24,829 nucleotides of DNA. Source: Gracilaria domingensis. Lineage: Eukaryota > Rhodophyta > Florideophyceae > Gracilariales > Gracilariaceae. The stretch covers positions 1 to 24,829 of the forward strand of contig VCMS01000261.1 of NCBI GenBank assembly GCA_022539475.1. The letters run 5' to 3'. Position 1 is the stretch's first letter. Each line of letters opens with the position of its first letter. The position numbers and the translations under genes are program-made. Positions 9,532 to 17,842 of this stretch are shown one piece after another. The notes below the pieces were generated by a model. The model searched no databases. It was not told the DNA's origin and saw only the letters and a list, made by a program, of their open reading frames with translations.

Positions 9532-10679
9532 CTACGGCGGAAGAGTTGCGTCCACATATTCGTCTTCGTTATCCTCTTGATGGGCAAGGCTGTCACTGAG
9601 GGCGGGATAATTGGCGAAAAGCTCGCTTTGGTCTGGAAGGGGTGCGGGAGCGGATCGGTTGTGCGTTTCCATGTAGGCGTTTTGATTTGGTTGTGATTGT
9701 GCGGCGGACACGTAGGCAGAGGACGGAGATTGGTGTGCGGTGGTGTGCCTAGAGTGAGAAGACGACTGCTGCAGCGAATGGGACTTGATGGGCTGGCGAA
9801 TTGTTGTGGTGATTTGATCGCTGTGCGAAGGCGGCACGGCTAGCTGTGTGGACTCATTCATGGCAGGCAGCTGAGTGGCAGCGCAACGCGATTGCAGAGG
9901 GTTGGCGGATTGCTCCTGTCTGGTGGCAAACACGAAACGGGTGTGGAAGAGAGTTTGATCGTCAAGGTTACGGCTGTCGAAGGTGAGCGGCAGCAGGTCG
10001 CCTGGTTGCGTGAAGGCGATGGTGATGGGGGCGTGGAATGGATCGCAAAAATCGAGCGCCGTGCGCAGAGAACGGCAGGGGATGGTGAGCGCCGGCTGGT
10101 GCGACGGGAAGTTGTACTGCTCGAGCTCGGCAAACGAGACGGTCATCTCGGTGCGCAGAATGACGTGCGAGGGGTCGTCGTCGACGAAGGAGGTGAGCTT
10201 CAGCGCATCCGTCGTAAGCACCAGCGTAATCTCGTCCAGCTTGACGTGAAAGTTGACGAGAATGTCGAGGAAGAGGCGCGAACTGCACCGTAAACTGTAG
10301 CTGGGGTGCTGCGGCGACACGGTGCTGACGCGGTCGTAGACGAGCAGCAGGCAGACTTCTTGCACACGCCGGAGCGCACGCGCAAGACGAAATGGAGCGA
10401 GTCGGCGGCGGAGCGGATGCGCAGCGACGCTACGGACGCAGGCGAGCGCAGCGGCGGCAGCAGCGCCCGCCGGCGGCGCGGCCGGCGGCAGGCGGCGATG
10501 CGAGAAGAAAGCGGGCTCAGCTGGAAGGACGCGAACGCGGTCTGCGACGCGTTGAGCAGGCGCAGCCCGAGCGCCGACACAGTCGGCGTCAGCTGCGCAA
10601 ACTCGCCCAGCTTGGCGGCAGCGTGGAAGATGCGTGCCAGCGCGCGCACGCACGCCGCGTCCGAGGCGTGCAGATCCAT
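9532..10679 (-). pseudogene. RAD9 checkpoint clamp subunit homolog, frameshifted
   Basis: RAD9 is a PCNA-like subunit of the 9-1-1 clamp that signals DNA damage. The ATG at 10679 starts MDLHASDAACVRALARIFHA, followed by LRLLNASQTAFASFQLSP, the typical RAD9 N-terminus. The coherent product then changes frame near 10512 (to FFSHRRLP...ALACVRSVA), back near 10437 (SLRIRSAADSLHFVLRVRSGV) and again near 10365. After that a single frame runs to TAG at 9532: LVLTTDALKLTSF, ILRTEMTVSFAELEQYNFP, and the second clamp domain FHAPITIAFTQPGDLLPLTF. A serine/glutamine-rich tail ends EDNEDEYVDATLPP; such flexible tails carry checkpoint phosphorylation sites in known RAD9. The span of 1148 nt is not a multiple of three. 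The frame changes lie in very GC-rich DNA, so sequencing error is possible here. Confidence 0.75.
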
Positions 10680-10858
10680 GCGCCGCCCGTCGGTGCGCTG
10701 ACGCGCGGACGCGCGCGCGTTGCGCTTTGTGCTCGGCGCTAAAGCGAGAGGCGGCCTTACAGCCGGCGCAGCTGTCAGCCGCGCGCCGCGCCGCAAAGTT
10801 ATGGCGCAAAGAGCGGCGCGCGCGCGCGGCAGCGATCCGCGCGCGCGGCAGCAGCACC
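10680..10858. promoter_or_regulatory. Divergent promoter region between RAD9 and DMXL
   Basis: Only 179 bp separate the two start codons. The stretch is very GC-rich, with several GCGCGC runs and no TATA-like sequence. It must contain 5' untranslated sequence for both genes, so a shared GC-box or initiator-type promoter is likely by inference. Confidence 0.45.
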
Positions 10859-13800
10859 ATGGCGCCAGCGCAGCGGCCGCCGCCCTACCCGTCGCAGCTG
10901 AGCGCCGCGGCGCACAGCGAGCACGCGGACGACGAGCGCTTCGCCGCCGCGCTGCGCCCGCCGCCGCGCGGCCTCTCCGTCGCGCACCACCTGCCGCCAG
11001 CCGTCACGTCGCACTCGGGTTGCCTGGACGCGCTGCTGTTCCGCGGCGTGCTGCTCGTCGCGTACCCCCCAGCCGACGAGGTTGTCGTCGCGCGCCGCTC
11101 CGATCTGCACGCGCTGCGCCGCCTGCGCGCCGCGCCGCGCCTGCGCACCGCGCCGCGCGTCGTCAGCACTCTCTCGTTTCGCGCGCACGACGCCGCGCTG
11201 GCCGTGGCGTTTGGCGACTGCGTCGTCGTGTACGACGGCTGGTCGCCCTCGGCGCGCGAGCTGCGCTTTGTGTACGACTGCCACCGCCCGGAGGTGACCA
11301 TCGCGCCCGAGCAGCTGCCGGCGCCCGTCACCGACTCCATCGTGTCGCTGTCGTGGAGCGCCGCGGGCGATATGCTGTGCGCCGTCGCCGACTCCATCTT
11401 GGTGTGGAAGCTCGCCTTTGAGTATCGCCCCGTGCGCTACACCGCCCACGTCAACGTCCCGCGCGAGCGCATCCCCACGCTGCCGCTCGCGCTCGCCGCC
11501 ATGTCGCCCGACGCCTCCTACATCGCCGTCTCCTGCCTCTACGCGCGCATCTCGTACGTGTTTGTCATCGCCACCAGCCTCTCGCACGCGCCGTGCGCCG
11601 AGATTGTGCACGGCCGCTCGGGCATCTCCAACCCCGACTGGAAGAAGCACGGCGGCGGGAACCAGGCGCTCATGACCCCCGACCGAGACGGCACCATCCG
11701 CATTTGGGTGCGCGCCTCCACGCGCAACAAACCGTACAACGAGCGCGAAACGCTGTCCGTCGGCCCCGAGTCGTGGATCGAGGAGATTGCGCGCAGCCCG
11801 CACGTAGAGCGAACCCCGCGCGCGGGCGCCGCCTTTCTGTCGTGGGGCGGCGGCAGCGTGGCCGATTACGAGGGCGATGCAATGGCCACCAATGCTTCGC
11901 ATCCCTTTCTGGCGGAAGGAACGGCGCCTAAGCCCAGCCGCTGCTATCACTGGGTTTTGCGCATCGCGGGCGGTGACGCGCGTGCGTGGAGGACTCGCGG
12001 ACTTGATGAACGTCCACGCGCCGACTTTGCATGCCTTGAACCCGCGAATGGCGACCCTATGAATGGCCTCGAGGCCGAGATCGACTTTGAGGCTCACCCG
12101 CCGGATTTCCCGTTGCGTGATGTTGCTGTGGCGGCTATGAAATCGGTGGCGCCCATTCCTCTTACCACCTCCTCCAAGCAGAAGATTGGCTTGGTCAAGT
12201 CGTATGCCGTTTCGAACGGGGAGCGCCGCTTGCGTAGTTCGGAACCGCCGGAACCGCCCAACCTAGTCGACATCTTCGTCCTGGCCGTCCGGCAGGGCAT
12301 TCCCTTTCTCGCGCTCTACGATATCTGCCCTACATCTGATATGCCGGCCGCTTGCCGTGCCCGAGTTGGAGTTGGGCATATGTCGACAGTGGTGGACATC
12401 GTCGCCACGGAGCCGTGCTCGTCAACCATGCTGAGCAGCAATGGGTGGCTTGCGAGTCGCGGTCGCAGCGGCGACGTGTTGATATGGCGCACAAATGTGT
12501 CTTCTGGCGCATGGGAGTCACTGACATCCATTGCGGCGCTTCCAGGACCTCATACAGCCGTCGCTTTCTGTCCTATCAAGTTCACGTCGCGCAACCGGTG
12601 GGAGATGGGCGTCTTTACGTGCGATGCAGCTCATGGGTCTCTTCGCTTGTTTCAGTTTGTCAATTTGGTGAGCAAGACCGATTTCACCTCCGGGCAGGAC
12701 GTCCAGTACGGAAAACAGATCGCAGTGTGTCGCGCTAGAACGCGCGGTGTTGTAGAGTCCGTGTCGCATTTGATATCTGTCCCAATGCCGATGGGTAAAG
12801 GTGACTTGGGGATTGCAGCCAAGTGCGCTGTTCTCAGGGTTCGGGAAGATGGCCGCCTCTGTTTGTGGCGTGCTGTTCGACGGCATCGAAGGGAGGTCAA
12901 ACTTGAATCTTGCATAGTCCGTGTTAGCGGCAGCAGGCACGATTGCGTAACTTGTATTAGTACGGGGGAACTAACAAACATTGACCATCATATTTTCGTG
13001 ACTGGTGGAGAGGACGGCAGCCTTTTCATTTACATCACCGGTGAATCTGAGATTGCAACCTCTTATGGTTTTGCAGATGAAGACAGCGACGAAGAGGAAG
13101 CGGACGAAAGCGTGATCTGGTTGCGGCAACTTGCGCATCTTCAACCGCCCTCGGCTCTGGGTGCCGTCAAGAAAGTCGAAGTTCTGTACGGGGGCTCTCG
13201 CATCATGAGCTTGCACAAGTCTGGAATAGCTGTGGTGTGGTCCCGCGACTCGTTGGAGGCTGTAACATGGCATGTCGAATACCAAGCGACCCTGACAGGG
13301 GAAAAAGAGGACGAGCCATATCAGCAGGGCCTCACTTCCTCCATTGGGTTTGATCAAGACACTAATTTCTCACTGAATACTTCGAGAGGAGACGGATCTT
13401 TTCAGCGATACCGGCGCAAACTCGGCTCTCCCTGGGAATGCCTACAGGCAGATGAAGTTTCTCTGGGCCATTTGGGTTCTCAAAAGTTCTCGTTGAAACA
13501 AATTGGTAAGGGCGTTTATGTGGCTTCCTCAGGGAGAGGTCTTTGTGATTTAGGTGTCTCCAAGCACGATACTTATTCAGCTAACTATACCTCAAATGCT
13601 GCGGGATACAGTCCTGCGAAGGGTCTGATTGCTCAACTACTAACCGGAGGTCGGGCGTGGCAACTTGTGTCCTCTCTAGAAGACCTTCATGAGTTTGTTT
13701 GGAGCATGCTTTTGCGAAATGCGTCGGAAAGGTCGTACGGGGCAGGGCGTAGCCTCGTCGCCCCACCTCCATCCTTATCTACACTAACTTCTGATCGCGA

Positions 13801-14107
13801 AAGTGCGCCTGCAACAGAGGACATTGCAATGAATGGGAACAGTTTCTCCGCGAATCCGTTTGGTATTCAGAGCTCGCAGAATTTGTTCGCCAGATTAATG
13901 GAGAAGTCAGAAGCTCAGTTTGCGAGAGAGTTTCAATCTGATGAAAACGTTGACCTTGCTGAAGATGAGCACGGCGTGCCAGATTTGTCAAAGCTTGCAT
14001 CGAGACTTCGAGTGGTGATTTTAGCTGGCTTGTCTCGCTCGGAGCAGAGCGTTTTGGCGGCTATTGCGACAGCGATAACATCAGTGCGGACTATGCTAAG
14101 TTCCTAG
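10859..14107 (+). CDS. DMXL/Rabconnectin-3/Rav1-like WD-repeat protein, N-terminal 1082 codons
   Basis: Rav1/DMXL proteins are the large WD-repeat subunits of the RAVE complex, which promotes V-ATPase assembly on endosomes and vacuoles. I chose the ATG at 10859 because of its context (GCACCATGG); the frame is open upstream to 10634, but that stretch overlaps RAD9. WD-type segments occur along the protein: SLSWSAAGDMLCAVADSILV, ALMTPDRDGTIRIWVRAS (about residue 277), SRGRSGDVLIWRTN (about 538), VREDGRLCLWRAV (about 664), VTGGEDGSLFIYI (about 716) and MSLHKSGIAVVWSRDS (about 789). The C-terminal part, ending ILAGLSRSEQSVLAAIATAI, matches the beginning of the Rav1p_C region. The TAG at 14105-14107 falls inside that conserved region and homology goes on in the same frame beyond it, so this ORF is a truncated product rather than a natural end. 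GC content falls sharply after about 11,880. Confidence 0.75.
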   Translation: MAPAQRPPPYPSQLSAAAHSEHADDERFAAALRPPPRGLSVAHHLPPAVTSHSGCLDALLFRGVLLVAYPPADEVVVARRSDLHALRRLRAAPRLRTAPRVVSTLSFRAHDAALAVAFGDCVVVYDGWSPSARELRFVYDCHRPEVTIAPEQLPAPVTDSIVSLSWSAAGDMLCAVADSILVWKLAFEYRPVRYTAHVNVPRERIPTLPLALAAMSPDASYIAVSCLYARISYVFVIATSLSHAPCAEIVHGRSGISNPDWKKHGGGNQALMTPDRDGTIRIWVRASTRNKPYNERETLSVGPESWIEEIARSPHVERTPRAGAAFLSWGGGSVADYEGDAMATNASHPFLAEGTAPKPSRCYHWVLRIAGGDARAWRTRGLDERPRADFACLEPANGDPMNGLEAEIDFEAHPPDFPLRDVAVAAMKSVAPIPLTTSSKQKIGLVKSYAVSNGERRLRSSEPPEPPNLVDIFVLAVRQGIPFLALYDICPTSDMPAACRARVGVGHMSTVVDIVATEPCSSTMLSSNGWLASRGRSGDVLIWRTNVSSGAWESLTSIAALPGPHTAVAFCPIKFTSRNRWEMGVFTCDAAHGSLRLFQFVNLVSKTDFTSGQDVQYGKQIAVCRARTRGVVESVSHLISVPMPMGKGDLGIAAKCAVLRVREDGRLCLWRAVRRHRREVKLESCIVRVSGSRHDCVTCISTGELTNIDHHIFVTGGEDGSLFIYITGESEIATSYGFADEDSDEEEADESVIWLRQLAHLQPPSALGAVKKVEVLYGGSRIMSLHKSGIAVVWSRDSLEAVTWHVEYQATLTGEKEDEPYQQGLTSSIGFDQDTNFSLNTSRGDGSFQRYRRKLGSPWECLQADEVSLGHLGSQKFSLKQIGKGVYVASSGRGLCDLGVSKHDTYSANYTSNAAGYSPAKGLIAQLLTGGRAWQLVSSLEDLHEFVWSMLLRNASERSYGAGRSLVAPPPSLSTLTSDRESAPATEDIAMNGNSFSANPFGIQSSQNLFARLMEKSEAQFAREFQSDENVDLAEDEHGVPDLSKLASRLRVVILAGLSRSEQSVLAAIATAITSVRTMLSS

Positions 14108-15519
14108 GATGTTCTTGGCGCAAGGATTACTGTTTTGGCATCTTGTTACAGAGAGCTTTCAAGGGGCACTTCTTTGCAACTTTCAATTGTGTCAAATGCA
14201 GTACATTCGTCGTCATCTGACGCAATTCTGGATTTCTTTCTTCCTCAAAGTACTGCTGCTCAACCTTTTTCGAGGGAAAGGGCAAGGTTGTGGGACAGTG
14301 CAAAGGCTTTGGGCGGGGGGTTGGTGAGTGAGCACGGTATCCGGTTGTAAACGGTTAGCGGAGCGCATTGCAAGAACTGATTTTAACTCTACCCGCAATC
14401 CTGACGGCGCCGCCTTGTGGTGCACCGTTACGGGCCGAAGAAGGACTCTATCTGCTCTATACAGGGCTCAAAAGAACTCTCGTATGGCTCAGTTCTTATC
14501 CCGTCACTTGCGCGGAAGAGAACGAACCAGCTGCTAGGAAGAACGTCTTTGTTTTGCTGTCGAAACATCGAATGGAAATTGCTGCTGCATTTTTCTTTCT
14601 CGTTTCGCAGGTACAAAGCGCACTCAACCTTTTCAGGTCACGAATGAAAGACAATCAATTGGCGGTATTTCTCGCTTGCATGATTCAGGACCGGGAACAC
14701 CTGCAGAACACGGTTCAAAGCATTTTCTCTGGGGCGCAGAAAAATGGAGATGATCATGAAAAGAGTTTAGCTCAGTGGTTTAGTGGCCAGCACGGAGCAG
14801 CGCTGAAAAGTGCGAACCAAGCCAAGTACGTACCGATAGGAAAGGAGTTTTCAGATGTGGACAGTGTGCTTTCTGGCTCAGTTCCTGCTGTTGATCACGC
14901 AATGGCTCACGCAAATGCGCTCTGCAGTCGGCCTCCAATAAGAGGAACATCGACTGCGAAGTTGTTGTTGCGGGAATGTTGTTGCAAGGCGGTTCGTACA
15001 TTGCTCGGAAACGGAAGTCAGTTCACGCTCATGGTAAGCTTTGATATCATAAGGACCGACGGCGAAGCGCCTGGTCAGAAGGTAGGAAGAGTGTCTTCAA
15101 AGCGTCATGTTGGAACAACCCATGGTGCGATGCTGCTAGCAACCGTTGAAACGCTCTAAACGAGGGCAGTGTCATACGCTGGTGCGGGTAGTTCCGGACC
15201 ATCGGGAAGCAGTCTTCAGGATCCATTCATATCTGATGTGCAGGACCTTAAGGACAGTCCTCTGAAGCTTGAAAGAACGGTGAAAGCTGTAGAATGTGCG
15301 GTCTTAGAGCCTGCGAAAGAGAATCAGGTGGATTACGCTGTCACTCTAATATATGCAGCGCTTGAATTGTTTGATTCCAAGGTGGAGAAAGGCCGGGAAC
15401 TGAAGAAGACAATAGAGGAATCACGTCGAAACTGCCTCCGCGTTGCCCTCTCTAGGACACTCTTTCATGTGGACCGTTCATTCAATCTCCTTCCGCCATC
15501 ACCCAATCCTCTCTATTGA
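14108..15519 (+). pseudogene. Disrupted 3' end of the DMXL/Rav1-like gene
   Basis: The frame continues past the TAG (DVLGARITVLASCYRELSRG...RARLWDSAKALGGG) to about 14345, then moves to another frame (RLAERIARTDF...NPDGAALW...SALYRAQKNSRMAQFLSRHL), and near 14505 to a third (EENEPAARKNVFVLLSKHRM, then FFFLVSQVQSALNLFRSRMK). These correspond to the Rav1p_C signatures of human DMXL: LWGLYR...MTQFF, ALKNAFSLLGKQRFEHSAAF and KDAIEVCLEKLNDIQLA. The third frame ends in TAA at 15157-15159 but stays open from there to TGA at 15517-15519 (DYAVTLIYAALELFDSKVEK). At least two stop codons and two frameshifts therefore break the C-terminal region. A GTAAGC at about 15033 could be an intron donor, which might bypass the 15157 stop, but no acceptor is obvious. 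Confidence 0.75.
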
Positions 15520-16200
15520 AATGGCTTCAAAACTGCTGGGCTGATATAAGGCGGCTCTGAGCCAAATCGAACAGTCCGAATGTCCCAGAAGCGATTTAGT
15601 TCATGGGCTTGTCATGCAATTTCGGGGCGCGGTTTTGTCGCTTCGATTTGCTTTGGCTTTCTTGAAGGGTGACTGGTCAAACAATTGGGATACCTTTCGG
15701 GCTTTTGAAATTTCAAGGCAGCTTCGACTTCCATCCGCTGAGGACTTTTGAGCGTGATAGAGCTCACTAGCACCTGATTCAGTATCGATTGACGCCATTC
15801 GTCATGTCGCAGACCATCCTGCGATCTTGAGCATCCCACGAACTCTGCGACACATATGCAGAGACCGCAGAACTCCATTGATTTCTATGTTAGAGGACGC
15901 TGCTTACGTTTTGTTTTTTTGAACACCACGAGCTGAACCTGATGAACAAGGTGTGGTACGCGTTGAATTGGCTGCAAGCCGACACAGAGGAGAAGAGGCG
16001 GGAGGTGTTACACTTGGAGCCAGAGCAGTGCCACAGCCCCAAGAAGAGCATGGCGTCAGACACGACGTTGCAGAGCGCTACCGTAGATAAAACGGCATAT
16101 CTTCGAGCAGAACGTTCGCCATGAAAATGAAGATGTCTGGGTATCTATTCCTTGCTCGGAGACAGGAGTGCAGTTGCCATGTTTATGTTAAGCTTTGACA
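15520..16200. other. Intergenic region between DMXL and the transposon ORFs
   Basis: An ORF at 15942-16124 (plus; includes EEKRREVLHLEPEQCHSP) and two overlapping minus-strand ORFs at 15601-15878 have a fairly protein-like composition, but I do not recognise them. The left end of the transposon may lie here; I could not find a terminal repeat with a partner to the right. Confidence 0.35.
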
Positions 16201-17106
16201 TTAGGTTCTTGAAATGACCTGGTAAATTTCGTCGTCCGAGACATCGGCGCCGAAGACATCATGCAATATCTGCTGTGCCTCAGCGCTACGATTTTGCGCA
16301 GCACGACAAATCTGTGATATCGAGCTTTTGTTCAGTGCTCCATCTTCACGCAGATAGGAATTATTGTTGCCAATGTCCGGTTGACTCAAGGGTTGTTCTG
16401 TTATATCGAGTACATTGCAGTCTGATGTAACTCGAGGAACAGGAAGAAGCAGATGATGGAAAACATGGACAGTCTGCGTTTCCGCGATTATCTCATACAG
16501 AAAGTTTGGGCCCTCTGGAGCTCGTTCTCGCCTACATTCTCCATCCGTGTTGACTGTTGCGTCACTGCAAGTGTTAGAACAAACTGCGCTTGTAGAAATC
16601 TTGCCTTTCACTCTTTCATTCTGCGTATGGTTAAAAGCGTCATCTTCCTCCACAGAGCACTGCACAGATAGCTCTGACGAGCTTTGCGCACTACAAACAG
16701 ACTGCTCCTCTTCGTTTTCACACTGATTATATGTCTCTTTCTTCATCATTTGCGTTCTCTTGGCATACCATTCACGGCGTTTCTTAAGTCGATTTGCTCT
16801 TTCCTCTGTGGACTCTGATGCTCGCTGTTTTGCGTATCTCGTGCGTTGCTTTTTGTTCTCCATGACTCGATTCTGCCCTTTCTCCCGCCACTGCCGTTTT
16901 CTTGTTGCTTCAGAGCCAGGGAGCTTTGCAATATTACCCGGACCGACAGCAAGTTCGTGCTTCTCAATTATCCTCGAACTGTTTTTCATGGTCGAACTGT
17001 CCAGCACCAACTTGTTCGTGTGCTTTGGAATTAGTATCTTCCTCATCGGAAAACTGACCTCGTCGGGAACGGTCCATTCTTTGTATACCTCTTCTGACGA
17101 AGACAT
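16201..17106 (-). CDS. Transposon accessory protein with STPR-like basic region (301 aa)
   Basis: The frame is open from 17184, but the first ATG there lies inside a palindrome; the ATG at 17106 (MSSSEEVYKEW) looks more likely and gives 301 residues. Residues about 68-121 are strongly basic and helical, with KKQRTRYAKQRASESTEERA followed by NRLKKRREWYAKR. This pattern of arginine-rich repeats with an S-x-E-E-R core resembles the 23-residue STPR DNA-binding repeat and similar basic repeats found in transposon proteins. A middle acidic/serine region follows, and the end (SISQICRAAQNRSAEAQQIL) is helical. It is likely to bind element DNA and assist the transposase, in the manner of TnpA. The family assignment is tentative. 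Confidence 0.5.
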   Translation of the reverse strand: MSSSEEVYKEWTVPDEVSFPMRKILIPKHTNKLVLDSSTMKNSSRIIEKHELAVGPGNIAKLPGSEATRKRQWREKGQNRVMENKKQRTRYAKQRASESTEERANRLKKRREWYAKRTQMMKKETYNQCENEEEQSVCSAQSSSELSVQCSVEEDDAFNHTQNERVKGKISTSAVCSNTCSDATVNTDGECRRERAPEGPNFLYEIIAETQTVHVFHHLLLPVPRVTSDCNVLDITEQPLSQPDIGNNNSYLREDGALNKSSISQICRAAQNRSAEAQQILHDVFGADVSDDEIYQVISRT

Positions 17107-17156
17107 TTTCACACAGCATGAGAATTCCAACCTGATTCTTCTTGATCTCCACCAAC

Positions 17157-17191
17157 TTGTAACATGTCCCATCGTGTGGGACATGTTACAA
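17157..17191. repeat. Perfect 15-bp inverted repeat with 5-nt spacer
   Basis: TTGTAACATGTCCCA at 17157-17171 is followed by TCGTG and then the exact reverse complement at 17177-17191. It lies about 50 bp upstream of the likely start of the accessory ORF, so it is in the promoter or 5' leader on the minus strand. It could form a hairpin or be a binding site for a dimeric protein. Confidence 0.85.
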
Positions 17192-17842
17192 AACGGAAGC
17201 GTTTCTTACGCGTGTCACTTGGAATGTCTGGGTAGCGGGATACTGTAATTCTATCAGGAGGAGAACTAATGGGCGCTGCGTGAAGAATGTAATTTCCAGG
17301 CACGCAGAAGAGAATTTATTTCGGTCGCTGGAGCTGCGGCAGGTCGATCGTGACATCGTCGCTGGGAGCCGCACCACCCCCGGACCCAGTACCTGGTTGC
17401 ACTCGGTTGTTCGCGGCAGTCGCAGCACGCACTCCCTAGAGTCTTTGCTTAGTGGTGCGTGGCTCTGTTAAGGTTTGGATACCCTCTACCCACCCGCGAC
17501 TTCTGTTTCTACAGTTTGTTCCAGAAGCCTTGCTTCTTGAACGAGATAGCATCCTTGGCGCTTATCTTTGCCGCAGTTCGGTATGCGAAGCTGTGAAACG
17601 CGGCACTAAGTAACTTGGGCTTAATAACGCCGGAATTTGGCGTGCATTTACTCTTTCGCTTTCTGAAGACCGGAACAAAACATACTCTAACACCTCGAGC
17701 TTCATGATGAAGGCTATTTCGTCGTTTTCGTGGTTAGGATCCACGGCCCGCACTGCACTACTTGATTCTCACTACTTTTGGATTCCCCGTAACGCGCCTA
17801 GCTTCGACATCGATCATTAATTCTGGATTCGTGTCCCCCTCC
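17192..17842. other. Spacer between the two minus-strand transposon ORFs
   Basis: This spacer must hold the promoter of the accessory gene and the 3' end of the transposase gene. A frame different from that of the transposase stays open past its stop to a TAG at 17758-17760 (KFTRSFKAFEREYKEGDTN, then ELMIDVEARRVTGNPKVVRI), which may be a frameshifted 3' extension. CACTG/CACTA motifs cluster at 17751-17774 but have no visible partner. Confidence 0.4.

Noticed and set aside
9258..9596. Minus-strand ORF opposite the RPC5-like C-terminus
   Set aside because: The plus-strand frame matches RPC5 and ends at the shared stop junction; the minus ORF runs over both gene ends and is a shadow.
10634..10858. 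N-terminal extension of the DMXL ORF upstream of 10859
   Set aside because: It overlaps the RAD9 start, is Arg/Ala-rich, and the ATG at 10859 has a better context.
10799..12097. 432-codon minus-strand ORF over the DMXL 5' end
   Set aside because: It is the antisense shadow of a very GC-rich coding sequence, made of Arg/Ala/Gly-rich low-complexity peptide; the plus frame has clear WD-type sequence.
14585..14620. Pyrimidine tract plus CGCAG as an intron acceptor in the DMXL tail
   Set aside because: The bases encode the conserved FFFLVSQVQSALNLF segment of the Rav1p_C region, so they are exonic.
17751..17774. CACTG/CACTA cluster as a transposon terminus
   Set aside because: No TAGTG-type partner or target-site duplication was found at a suitable distance, and it lies just beyond the transposase stop rather than outside the element's genes.
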